A DNA stretch of 64,000 nt from Batkoa obscura (Eukaryota; Entomophthoromycota; Entomophthoromycetes; Entomophthorales; Batkoaceae), in the NCBI GenBank assembly GCA_030770535.1, contig JASVEC010000004.1:62001-126000 (forward strand), read 5' to 3'. Made by a program: the position numbers and the translations under genes. Of the stretch, positions 1-10,442 are shown one piece after another. Under the pieces are notes generated by a model. The model searched no databases and was not told the DNA's origin. It saw nothing but the letters and a program-made list of their open reading frames with translations. The stretch's first letter is position 1; each line of letters starts with the position of its first letter.

Positions 1-1368
1 TATTTGAAAGTCATATTATTTAACTGTTGATTATTTTTATTCGAGTACACACTATAAAATACTTTCAAAAAAAGATACAACAATTTTAAGCTAGTACTTT
101 AATACTGACGATAGCTGTATGATCTATGTGCAAATGTTTTTTTGTTTTATTATTTCATTTTCTATGTACATAAAATTGCAAAAAATTGGTAGTAAAATAT
201 TAAAACAAAAAACATTCCCAAATGCAAGACAAGTCTAGCGAAATTAGCTGTAGCTTTTTAATATGAACAGCTTAAAAGTTAATAACAGTAAATAAACGAA
301 ACTAAATTTTATAGGCCTATAGCTTTAGGGGACTCCTAGTTATTAAAGACTAAAGAGTAAAATTTGAAAATTTTAGTTCCAGTTATCGGCTTATTCCAAG
401 TGATTAATTTTTTTTTTGATTTTTTAGTTACTTTGCAAACTTTAGAAAATATTTTATTTCAGCAGTAATTTTTAACAATATATGAGGATGTTTTTTTTGG
501 TTTCATTATTTTTTTCATTTTTTAAGCGCTATTTGGAGCAGAAAGATTGTTAATAAAATTCTTAAACAAAAAAATACATCCCCATATGTTAAAGTTGAAA
601 GATCAAACCAAGTGGTGCCAACATCTCCTAAACCCACATTGCTTTCAATATTCTCTATTTTATTCTATCAGTTGAAATTTTTAAGAGCCATTGTGAACTA
701 AAATTCATTTTAAAATTTAAAATTCTTAAATTGCAGAAGTTGTAAAAATTGCTTAATTTTTTGGAATTCGCAGAATTTCTATTTATTTTATTTTAAAACT
801 GTTATGACTAGGGATGTTTAGCATTCTTTAATCAATATTAAAATAGTACCAACAAAAAATGTTATTTTAACCTTTTCCCCCTAAAATAACTAGGAGTGCT
901 CTCAAACAAATATAACAAAATAATCAACTATTATCACCTTTTCCAAGTTTTTGATTTTATTAATATAATTTCAATTTAAGCAAATAAATAAGTGATTGGC
1001 TACCCCAAAAGCAAGAAAAAATAAAGTATGCTTGTAACGAAATTGTACCAATTAAAAATTAGCGCGTAGTGAAAAAGAACATTGAATTATGGTTACAAAT
1101 AAGAATAACTGCCTTGGCGCAAAAAGGTGGGGGGAAGGATTCAGAGGATAAAAAGGGCCAATTTGAAGAAAACTCCTCTTTATAACATCTTTCACTCAAA
1201 CTTCAAAAAAGTATTATCTTTTTGAAGTTTTATTAAAGTCAACACGTTCGCTAACTTACTATCTTCTTTACATAACCCGTTTCGAGGCCATAAAAGAGTC
1301 GGTACCAAACCTAAAACAAATAAGTAGTAGAATCCCAACTCTTCCTTGAAGCAACTTATATTTTAAAA
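1..1368. other. Intergenic DNA upstream of INO1
   Basis: No coding sequence is supported here. It holds one copy of the 99-bp element (484-583) and a weak inverted pair, ACTCCTAGTTATT near 334-346 and its complement near 886-898, that may bound another old foldback element. The last ~250 bp before the INO1 start should contain its promoter; I see no convincing inositol-response (CATGTG) box. Confidence 0.6.
484..583 (+). mobile_element. 99-bp MITE-like element, copy 1
   Basis: Representative copy, 100 bp. It begins GAGGATGTTTTTTTTGG and ends AAAAAATACATCCCC, so the two ends are imperfect inverted repeats of about 20 bp. A short AGCGCT palindrome sits in the middle. ATAT flanks it on both sides (480-483 and 584-587), read as a 4-bp target duplication. 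It has no coding capacity. I call this orientation plus. Compare the 16 other copies listed below. Confidence 0.88.
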
Positions 1369-3001
1369 ATGTCACCAGCAAATTTAATTTACAATAATGT
1401 TCCAGAAACCACTGAACCCCTTAAGGTTAAAGTAGATTCTGAGAATACTATCTATACTGACGAGCACATAATTTCCAACTATGTTTATCGTAACTCAAAA
1501 GCTATCCGTGATGTTAATGGTAACTTTAAAGTCACCCCAATTAACAAAGCTTATACCTTTAAAACTGAAATTCAAGTCCCAAAGGTTGGGTAAGTATTAT
1601 TATTAATTATGGTTTTATATTTATATTTATACTCAATTTAGTTTAATGATGGTAGGTTGGGGTGGTAACAATGGTTCTACTCTTACTGCCTCTATCATTG
1701 CTAATCGTAAGGATATGAAATGGATGACTAAAGAAGGAGAAAAATCTAGCAATTATTTTGGTTCTTTAGTTATGGCATCTACCCTTAAAATTGGTATTGA
1801 TGAAGAAGGTAAAGATGTATTTATTCCATTTAATGATTTACTTCCAATGGTCCATCCAAATGATTTAGTTTTGGGTGGATGGGATATTTCCAATTTTAAT
1901 CTTGCTCAAGCTATGGAAAGAGCTCAAGTATTAGATTATGATTTACAATCCAAATTAAAAGAAGAACTTTCAAGTCTTAAACCATTACCATCGATTTATT
2001 ATCCTGATTTTATTGCTGCTAATCAAGGAGAACGTGCCAATAATGTACTTCCAGGTAATAATAAATGGGAACATTTGGAAAAGATTCGTTCGGATATTCG
2101 TAATTTCAAACAAGATAATGGACTTGATAAAGTTATTGTTATTTGGACTGCTAATACTGAACGTTTTTCTAGTATCATCCCAGGTGTTAATGATACCGCT
2201 GATAATCTTTTACAAGCTGTTAAAAATAGTCATGAAGAAATTTCCCCATCTACTATCTTTGCTCTTGCCTCTATTATGGAAAATACCCCATTCATTAATG
2301 GTTCTCCGCAAAATACATTTGTACCAGGTTGTGTTGAATTTGCTGAAAAGAACCGTGTTCATATTGGTGGTGATGATTTTAAGAGTGGACAAACTAAAGT
2401 TAAATCTGTATTAGTTGACTTTTTAGTTAATGCAGGTATTAAACCCACTTCTATCACTAGTTATAATCATTTAGGTAATAATGATGGTATGAATCTTTCT
2501 GCTCCACAACAATTCCGTTCCAAAGAAATCTCAAAGAGTAATGTAGTCGATGATATGGTAGCTGCCAATAGAATTCTTTATAAGAAAAATGAACATCCAG
2601 ATCATGTAGTGGTTATTAAATATGTACCTAATGTAGGTGATTCTAAACGTGCTTTAGATGAATATGTTAGTGAGATTTTCATGGGTGGTAAGAATACTAT
2701 TTCTTTATATAATACTTGTGAAGATTCTTTACTTGCTTCTCCACTTATTATTGATCTTGTTGTGATTACTGAACTTATGACTCGTATCCAATTTAAGACT
2801 GATGAAATCACTGAATTTGCTCCTTTCCATTCAGTTCTTTCTATCTTATCCTATATGCTTAAGGCTCCTATGGTACCTCCTGGTACCGCTGTCGTTAATG
2901 CTCTCTCTAAGCAACGTAATGCAATGGAAAACATTCTTCGTGCTTGTATTGGATTAGAGCCACAAAATGATATGCTTTTAGAAGCTAAAGCTTTTCATTA
3001 A
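1369..3001 (+). CDS. INO1: Inositol-3-phosphate synthase
   Basis: Converts glucose-6-phosphate to myo-inositol-3-phosphate with NAD, the first step of inositol (and hence phosphatidylinositol) synthesis in the cytosol. Two exons, 1369-1589 and 1642-3001, are joined by a 52-nt intron and give 526 residues, close to the 533 of yeast Ino1. The NAD-binding loop GWGGNNGST lies at residues 79-87. Family blocks seen include [52 protein letters not shown] and KQRNAMEN. The start is the only ATG before the conserved N-terminal block, and an in-frame ATG just after the intron would remove it. It is followed by 1.9 kb of repeats, so it is probably transcribed alone. Confidence 0.97.
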
Positions 3002-3438
3002 ACTTTGATTCATTATTAAAGTAGATTACGGATTATAGCTATTTTTTATTTTTTATTGTTTTTTAAAAATGATTTGAATATTTATAGTTTAATTATAAGT
3101 TAACTTTTGTTGTTAAATAGCTTTTGAGTTTTAAATTAGTTGTTAAAATTGAAATATTGCTATCATTTGAAATAAAATTTTCACTTTAAACTATTATTTA
3201 TCACAAGCCTCCTTATATAGATAGGGATGTCTAAATTAGTTTCATTTTTTTATTCAATTTTTAAATATTTTATATTTTAAAAACTTTGCTTAAAATTCTA
3301 AAGATAAATTCTTTATTAAAAAGCAAAAGTACCCAACATAGTTTTAAATTATTTTATTATAATTTATATTGTAAGTTAGCGGAATTTCTATTAAATTTAA
3401 TACAAATTCCCAGATTAGCAAGGCTTTTATTAATATGA

Positions 3439-4022
3439 TGTGAAATATCGTTTCATTAGCTCTAGGATTGATTATAAGGGGATGTATTTTTCTGTTTAAG
3501 AATTTTACTAACAATCTTTCCACTCAAATACCGCTTAAAAAATGAAAAAAATAATGAAACCAGAAAAAACATCCCTATAATATGATAATCAATTCAGAGT
3601 TCCTTATATAGATTTGTTGTGAGAATTGCTATCACCTGATCATGAAGAACTTGTTATCCACGTTTTAATGTCCATACTTGGCAACTATAATAAGGAATAA
3701 CTGTTATAATGTTCCCTATATATAGCCATCCAGTTGGAGTATAAAAGAGATTGTTCAACATACTAACTCGAGGCTTTTTAATTGAATTACTCCTTGATAT
3801 CGTATTATTAATAAAGCCACTAAGTCTTTCTGACAATATCTTACGTAGATTTTACAGTAGTATTGTCTATTATATTTGTTTTACATAATTCGTAGCTTAT
3901 TACGTATTATTCCTATTAAGTTAAGTTTATCTTAGTTACATAAAGTAAGACCCTTCGACTCAAAGCAAGTTAATTAAGCAAGAGTAACTTTTAACTCTGA
4001 CCACTGAGTATCAACTTTCACA
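3439..4022 (-). repeat. 481-bp TG...CA repeat, copy A
   Basis: About 85-90% identical by eye, and inverted, to 22001-22481. Read on the minus strand it starts TGTGAAAGTTGATACT and ends ATTTCACA. Removing the 99-bp insertion and its 4-bp duplication leaves 481 bp, exactly the length of copy B. The TG...CA ends are those of a solo LTR, so it may be a fossil LTR; I see no convincing 5-bp target duplication, polyprotein or primer site. A small non-autonomous DNA element is the alternative. Confidence 0.6.
3478..3576 (-). mobile_element. 99-bp element, copy 2 (filled site)
   Basis: Minus-orientation copy inside the 481-bp repeat, flanked by ATAA on both sides (3474-3477 and 3577-3580). The related repeat at 22001-22481 lacks it and carries a single ATAA (as TTAT, 22443-22446), so both the insertion and the 4-bp duplication are seen directly. 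Confidence 0.93.
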
Positions 4023-4801
4023 TTATATTACAATTTTTAAAAATTCTATTTTGAAGTTTAATTCTAGAACCATGCATTTTGTTTTTATTTTAATAAAAAA
4101 TAAAGTCAAATAACTATGTATCTATATATTATATATTTATTAAACATTTAATAAAAATAACATAAAACATACAATTAGTTTTTTTGATTATTTAAAAGAA
4201 ATAAAACAATTAAAATGAGTTTTTTAAATTAAATTTTTATTATTTAATTTTAAGCTTTTTAAATTTAACTAATCATATTACATTAAGGACTTACAAACTT
4301 AAAAACTTAAATTTTAGATTAATTTTTAACTAAATTCTGAAATTAATTTGGACATCCCTATATACAACTTTCTATTAAAATGAAATTAAAGCTATTTTAT
4401 TGTTAAGCTTTATTTTTTCAAGTATTTGCCACAACTATAGTAAACATTGTTACCATCCAGGTAAATTGGATTAACCGGTATAGACATTTGAATTCTATTT
4501 AATATCGTACTATAAAATCCAAAAAGTTAATTTTTTAGGGTGAATAATAGTCCAATTTCTGCATCTAAATATAGATAATTTGGATAAAACTCTTATTAAG
4601 AAAAGTGCAATTTACTAGTAAATCTCAAAAGCTTTCGGTCTAGAAAATGAAGCTTTAATTTCTAAATTAAGAAAGTAGAACTTGAGAAAAGAAAAGAGCC
4701 AATCAAATGAATTTAAAACAAAACTATTGATAGGTTCCAAAAATATCGTACCATTAAAATTCAAGTCGGAAGACAAGAGGAGTGGGGATTTTGAGTAAAA
4801 G

Positions 4802-4808
4802 TATAAAA
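4802..4808 (+). promoter_or_regulatory. Possible TATA box of the CYP51 gene
   Basis: TATAAAA lies about 120 bp before the CYP51 start codon. AT-rich surroundings make chance matches common, so this is suggestive only. Confidence 0.3.
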
Positions 4809-4926
4809 GAAATAAGTTATCAATTAGATTAAATTAACTTATCTTATCATTTATCAATATTAATTAATATTAATTAAGATAATAAGAATCAACTCATTAA
4901 TATATATATAATCGAATTTTTTAATA

Positions 4927-5449
4927 ATGTCTTTCATTTATGCTTTAATAAATGAGTATCCAACAATAAGTATTATATTTTCAATAATACTTATTATTAT
5001 TGCTCAATACTATATTCGAATCAATCAAAAACCAGACCCAACTGTTCCACCTGTAGTACCTTATATCTTTCCTTTTTTTGGTTCAATGGTCACTTATGGT
5101 ATGAATCCAGTGAAATTTTTAAAAGAACAGAGAGAAATTGTAAGTTATTATTATTATTATTATTATATTATTATTATAATAATATATTATAATATATTAT
5201 ATTTTATATAATATTAATTTCTGTTTTATTAGTATGGCGATAACTTTACCTTTTTAATGTTCGGTCGTAAAATGACTCATTGTTTAGGTCCCGATGGTAA
5301 TAATTTAGTATTAAATGCTAAACATACTTCTGTCAATGCTGAAGAAGCTTATATTGGTTTAACTAAACCTGTGTTTGGTCCAAATGTAGTTTATGATGTA
5401 CCTAATCATGTTTTAATGGAACAAAAAAGGTAAGTTTTATTTATTTATT

Positions 5450-5515
<66 letters not shown>

Positions 5516-6840
5516 TTATATTAATTAATTAATTATATTTATTTAGAATGGTTAAATATGGATTAACTAATGAATATTTAAAAACTTATGTATCTATTAT
5601 TGAAAAAGAAACTTTAGATCATATTGAGTAAGTTAATTCTATTTTATTATATGAAGTTATATTTATATTAATATTTTTTTAATTAGAAAATGGGAAAAAG
5701 AAGGTGTTGTATGTATTTTTAAACAAATGAGTGGTTTAATTATAAAAACTGCATCTCATTGTTTATTAGGAGAAGAAATTCGTTCCCAATTAGATGAAAG
5801 TTGTAAGTATTTTTATTACTATTATTAATAGTACATTAATTGATAATTTAATTTTCTTTTAGTTGCCAATTTGTTTCATGATTTAGATCGTGGATTTACC
5901 CCTTTACATTTCTTATTTAATTGGTTACCTTTACCTTCTTTTTGGAATCGAGATGCTTCCCATCTAAAAGTTCGTAATTTCTTTTTATCCGTTATTAAAC
6001 AACGTCGTGCTAATAATGATAAAGTAAGATTAAAAGTTTTATAATTCTTCTCAATTAATATTGATTCAATAATTTTAGCGTGAAGATATGTTAAATGCTT
6101 TAATGGAAGGAAGTTATAAAAATGGCAATCCAATTACTGATGAACAAGTAGCTTGTATTTTAATTGCTTTATTATTAGCTGGGCAACATACCAGTTCAAC
6201 TACTAGCACTTGGGCCTTATTGCATTTAGCTCAAAAACCAGAATTAATTGCCGAATTATTAAAAGAACAAAAAGAAGTATTAGGAGAAGACTTACCGCCA
6301 TTAACTTTAGATAATTTAAAAAAATTAGAATTATTGGATAATGTAGTACGTGAAACATTACGTATTAAACCTCCATTATTAGAATTAATGAGAAAAGTTA
6401 CTGTTGATGTACCTATCACTGGTACTAGTTATGTGGTACCAAAAGGTCATTATATTGCAGCTGCTCCTGTAGTTTCTGCATTAGATGAAAAACACTTTGA
6501 AAAAGCAGAAGAATTTAATCCATATAGATGGAATACTGTGGATAAAAAAGCAGAAGATTTATTTGGTGAAGAAGCAAGTAAAAGAAAAGATGATAGTACA
6601 GTAGATTATGGGTTTGGTTCAGTATCTACCACTTCCGCTAGAGCAGCTTATCTTCCTTTTGGGGCTGGTAGACATAGATGTATTGGTGATGCTTTTGCTT
6701 ATCTTCAATTGAAAACTATTATTGCTACTTTAGTTCGAAAAATTGATTTTAAATTAGCAGATAAATTCCCTGAAGTGGATTATACTAACTTAGTAGCTAT
6801 TCCTTTCCTTCCAGCTAATATTTCTTATAAAAAAGTATAA
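4927..6840 (+). CDS. ERG11: Sterol 14-alpha-demethylase (CYP51/Erg11)
   Basis: An ER-anchored cytochrome P450 that removes the 14-alpha methyl group of lanosterol or eburicol in ergosterol synthesis; it is the azole target. Six exons (4927-5139, 5233-5429, 5547-5627, 5687-5802, 5863-6023, 6079-6840) give 509 residues, the usual length. An N-terminal membrane helix (about 12-30) precedes the Pro-rich hinge. The I-helix AGQHTSS is at 290-296, the ExxR motif ETLR at 348-351 and the haem loop FGAGRHRCIG at 450-459, with Cys457 the expected haem ligand. Intron 2 carries a long AAT microsatellite. The stop lies only 44 bp from the end of the convergent pyridoxal kinase gene. Confidence 0.97.
5451..5513. 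repeat. AAT microsatellite in a CYP51 intron
   Basis: About 21 near-perfect ATA/AAT triplets inside the second intron of the CYP51 gene, probably variable in length between strains. Confidence 0.9.
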
Positions 6841-6884
6841 ATAAAAATAAATTCTTTTTTTTCTATAAATTATATACTTTATTT

Positions 6885-8108
6885 TTATAACTCTTTTATT
6901 ATAAAATCCCCATCCTTTTCTTTAGGTTCCATAATTTCTTTAATAGAATCTATTAATCTTAGTTCATATTGAACTTCTTCATATCCTCCTTCTCCTTCTT
7001 TTAACTCCGTTTTAAAAGGCTTTTCAATAGTCTTCTCCAATACTGCTTGTAATGAAGCTAATGCTTTTAAACAAGCTTGTTTTAAATTTTGACCATCAAA
7101 TCTAGCTAATAATAAACTTGAAAATAAATCCCCAGTACCTGAAAATTCACCTGCCTTTTTGGAAAATTCAATACTAAATACAGAGTTTTCAGTGGAACCA
7201 AACAGATGCATTTGATTTGAATTAGTATTTAAATTAAGTTTACTGCTAGTGATGACTATATTTTTGATACCTGAGGAGTGAAGTTGAGTAAAAGCTGATT
7301 TTAAATCCAAAATGGATTCAATTTTAATATCAGTTAAATGTCTAGTAAATTAATAATATTAACATTAATATTTTCATTACTAAATAAATTAAACTTCTTA
7401 TATACTTACTCAATCTCTGTTTGATTTGGGGTAATAACATCCGCTAGTGGACATAATTCTAATTTATATTTAGGTACTAGTTCTTTAGGTACATACAGTT
7501 TATCATCATCTCCCATAACTGGATCAATTACTTTTAAATAGTTTTAATACTTATTTAGTTTAAATTTTTACATTATAATAATTACCAATAATCACTTTTG
7601 GATTGACTGATTTTACTTGTGTTATAATATCTTTAACGGTATGGACTAACTCTGAGTTACCAAGATAACCTTTAATATTTGATTAATTCTTAATTAATTT
7701 TTATAAGACAATAAAGAGTATATTATTTACCAACTAAGATATGGGAATAATTTATTAATTTATTTTGTTTTAAACCTTCGAATATATTCCATAATTCAGT
7801 AGAATTAATTCGATTGCCTTTGAATACTGGATAACCTTTAAAATTGGAATCAGATTAACAAATGATAATTATATAAAGCTTCAAAGTTGATAGAAGAAAT
7901 GAATAGCTTTACCTGTATGATTAGATAACATTACTGTATTTAATGGATCTACATCATACCCTAATAATTGTAATGGTAATGTAGCTGCTTTATTTCCTAA
8001 AAGATATAGAAATAAAATGTTAATGGGATTTGATTCCTTAAAACTATTTTTTATATTACCAACATAACCAAAAACGACATGAGATTGAATTGATAATACT
8101 CGTTTCAT
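6885..8108 (-). CDS. Pyridoxal kinase (PdxK/Bud16-like)
   Basis: Phosphorylates pyridoxal, pyridoxine and pyridoxamine with ATP in vitamin B6 salvage. Six exons read on the minus strand (8060-8108, 7913-7996, 7731-7835, 7586-7669, 7410-7530, 6885-7341) give 299 residues with all phases closing. The N-terminal block [16 protein letters not shown] and then [11 protein letters not shown] and SNHTGY are typical of the eukaryotic enzyme. DPVMGDD and ITPNQTE follow, and the anion-hole GTGD with catalytic Asp219 is at 216-219. The introns are 55-77 nt. The start is the only ATG before the conserved N-terminus. It ends tail to tail with CYP51. Confidence 0.93.
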
Positions 8109-8571
8109 TATTATTTATTATTATTTGTTATCAAATTCTTTTTTAAGTTGTAATTTTCTAATAATTTTTTATCGTTTATAATTCAATAAAACCCAAAGTT
8201 AATTATGATTATTTTGATGATTTAGCATCCTTTTTTCAGTGTCTAAAAAATGCACAAGATTTTTAGTGAAATTAATAATTTGTTCAATCTTGAATTTTCA
8301 TTACTAAAGTGGGTAATTAAGTTAACCGGATAATAGTTTATTTATATTAATGATAGTCACTTTTTATATATATTAGTATATAGAGCTTTAATTATGAGAA
8401 TTAATCTTGATACTGGATTGAATTTTGATACTGGATTGAATTTTGATATCATTATTGACATATGTTATTTAATATAATATTTTAAAAAATTATATGAAAT
8501 ATCCTGTCTTTAAAACACTTTATTTTAAAAATCTAACAATATGCATTTTATTTGCATAGAAATTAACATTT

Positions 8572-8670
8572 GAGGATGTTTTTTTTGGTTTCATTACTTT
8601 CTCCATTTTTTAAGCGTTATTTGAGCGGAAAGATTACTAGTAAAATTCTTAAACAAAAAAATACATTCCC
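8572..8670 (+). mobile_element. 99-bp element, copy 3
   Basis: Plus-orientation copy flanked by ATTT on both sides (8568-8571 and 8671-8674). Confidence 0.88.
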
Positions 8671-8768
8671 ATTTATTGGAACACTAGTTTATTTTTATCA
8701 AATTTCAATTTGAAATTTAACTTAAAAAAAACTAAATCTTAACAATAAACATACTATTTTATTCTAAC

Positions 8769-8824
8769 AAATATAATAAATATAATAAATATAATAAATA
8801 TAATAAATATAATAAATATAATAA
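8769..8824. repeat. 9-bp tandem array
   Basis: About six direct copies of AAATATAAT lie 250 bp upstream of the ERG3-like gene. Confidence 0.85.
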
Positions 8825-9076
8825 CATTCTATTTATAATATTAAATATTCCCAACCAAACTACTATCAAAAATCATCTCATTAATAAAAAAAAACGTGCT
8901 ATTTTGAAAATACTTTGAATTTTATTTAATCAGATATCTTTTTCTCACCAATCAAATCAAATTTCAACTCGTACGATTAGCTTAGTATCCAATATAAGGG
9001 GAACAACTCAAAGTTATTAATTCAAACATTTAATCTCCCTTCTTTTTTTTAATAGGCAATTTATATCAATTTTAAA

Positions 9077-9964
9077 ATGGATATTGTACTCACTGTTTGT
9101 GATTACTTATTTTATGATACAGCATATAATCTTGTATCCACCAAATTCAATTTACCTTATCTCCCTAGAGATGATTTACTCCGTCAATTTATTTCATTAT
9201 TATTAATCACTTCCATCTTTGGATTTTTAGTTTATTTTATAGTCGCAGGATTAAGTTATCATTTTGTATATGATAAACGCTTAATGGAGCATCCACGTTT
9301 TCTTCCAAATCAAATACAATTAGAAATTCAATGTGCTGCTGAAGCTATTATACCAATGTCTATATTAACAGTGCCTTTCTTTTTATTAGAAGTTAATGGT
9401 TATTCAAAATTATATTCTAATATTGATGATTATGGTATTCCTTATCTTTTTGCTTCTATTATAGGGTTTTTAATATTTACTGATTTTGGTATTTATGTTA
9501 TTCATCGTGGTTTACATCATCGATCGATTTATGCTTATGTACATAAATTACATCATAAATGGTTAGTACCTACTCCCTTTGCTTCTCATGCTTTTCACTT
9601 TTTAGATGGTTATTCTCAATCTTTACCTTATCATTTTGCAGTATTTTTATTTCCTATTCATAAATTAGTTTATTTAGGTTTATTTATGTTTGTTAATGTA
9701 TGGACCGTATTAATTCATGATGGAGAGTATTTTGATTCAGGAGAAATTATTAATTCAGCTTCTAATCATACAATTCACCATTTATATTTCAATTTTAATT
9801 ATGGACAATATTTTACATTCTGGGATAAAGTTTTTAATTCTTATAGACAATGTCCAAAGGAATTATTAGATAGAGAAAAAAGACATGATGTTAAATCAAT
9901 GAATAAAGTGGCTAAAGAAGTCGATATTGCTAAAGAAGAAATTGAAAAACCAAAAGCTGAATAA
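9077..9964 (+). CDS. ERG3: C-5 sterol desaturase
   Basis: Introduces the C5-C6 double bond into episterol-type sterols in the ER, a late step of ergosterol synthesis. It is a single exon of 295 residues. It belongs to the fatty-acid-hydroxylase superfamily of di-iron membrane enzymes. The three histidine boxes are HRGLH (143-147), HKLHH (156-160) and HTIHH (231-235). Hydrophobic segments lie near 40-60, 90-105, 123-142 and 195-212. PTPFASHAFHFLDGYSQSLP and IHDGEYF are characteristic of Erg3 rather than of the C4-methyl oxidase Erg25. The tail is charged and Lys-rich, ending KPKAE. CYP51, acting in the same pathway, lies 2.2 kb upstream with one gene between. Confidence 0.95.
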   Translation: MDIVLTVCDYLFYDTAYNLVSTKFNLPYLPRDDLLRQFISLLLITSIFGFLVYFIVAGLSYHFVYDKRLMEHPRFLPNQIQLEIQCAAEAIIPMSILTVPFFLLEVNGYSKLYSNIDDYGIPYLFASIIGFLIFTDFGIYVIHRGLHHRSIYAYVHKLHHKWLVPTPFASHAFHFLDGYSQSLPYHFAVFLFPIHKLVYLGLFMFVNVWTVLIHDGEYFDSGEIINSASNHTIHHLYFNFNYGQYFTFWDKVFNSYRQCPKELLDREKRHDVKSMNKVAKEVDIAKEEIEKPKAE

Positions 9965-10442
9965 GTTTTTTGAAACTGAACAAAGTTTATTACTCTCAAA
10001 GGTTTATTTTTTTAATTAAAATTCAATAAGTTAATATATAAAAACTATTAATTATTGAAATTAATAATAAAAGTGTATTAATGATCTAGTTTATACTAAT
10101 TTATACTAATTTATACTATTTTTATATCTTTTATACTATTTTTATATTTTATATTTTATATTTTTTATAATTTTTATTTTTTATAATAAATTTATAAATA
10201 AAAGTAATTTAAATCCATTTATAGTAATATTAATTTAATTACAGCGAGTAGTTTTTAAATAAAGCAATATTCTATAAAGTTTTATAGCATACTTTAAAAT
10301 GAATTCATACTTTAAACTTTTAAGTTAAAATATGAAGTAAAATTAACTGCGTAGATAAAGGACAATTGTATTTAAAGGAGAACAAAATCATCAAATTATA
10401 AACTATCAAAAATAAATAATAAATAAATAATATTAATAAATT
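9965..10442. other. Intergenic DNA between ERG3 and the MFS gene
   Basis: 478 bp of simple AT-rich sequence with repeated TTTATACTA units near 10090-10140. It should hold the ERG3 3' UTR and the MFS promoter. No other feature is supported. Confidence 0.6.

Larger units (their letters stand above)
3224..4358. mobile_element. 1.1-kb TIR element flanked by TA
   Basis: The left end GGGATGTCTAAATTAGTTTC (3224 onward) and the right end, read on the minus strand from 4358, match over about 21 bp with two differences. TA lies directly outside both ends (3222-3223 and 4359-4360), as expected of Tc1/mariner-type insertion. No transposase frame is present, so it is non-autonomous. It contains the 481-bp TG...CA repeat (3439-4022), itself interrupted by a 99-bp element (3478-3576). 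Without those inserts it would be about 550 bp. The family assignment rests only on the TA duplication and the inverted ends. Confidence 0.6.
8109..9076. other. Intergenic DNA between pyridoxal kinase and ERG3
   Basis: This is the divergent promoter region of the two genes. It contains a twice-repeated ~22-bp unit near 8406-8450, a 99-bp element (8572-8670) and a 9-bp tandem array (8769-8824). A single ACTAAAGTGGG motif near 8303 resembles the end of the 451-bp element at 32158. No gene is seen. Confidence 0.6.

Noticed and set aside
2013-2414. 133-codon plus-strand frame inside INO1
   Set aside because: It is an out-of-frame shadow of the INO1 exon; the INO1 frame matches the family along its whole length.
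3654-3836. 60-codon minus-strand frame as a host gene
   Set aside because: It lies inside the 481-bp repeat and recurs in the other copy, so it belongs to the repeat and is not listed as a gene.
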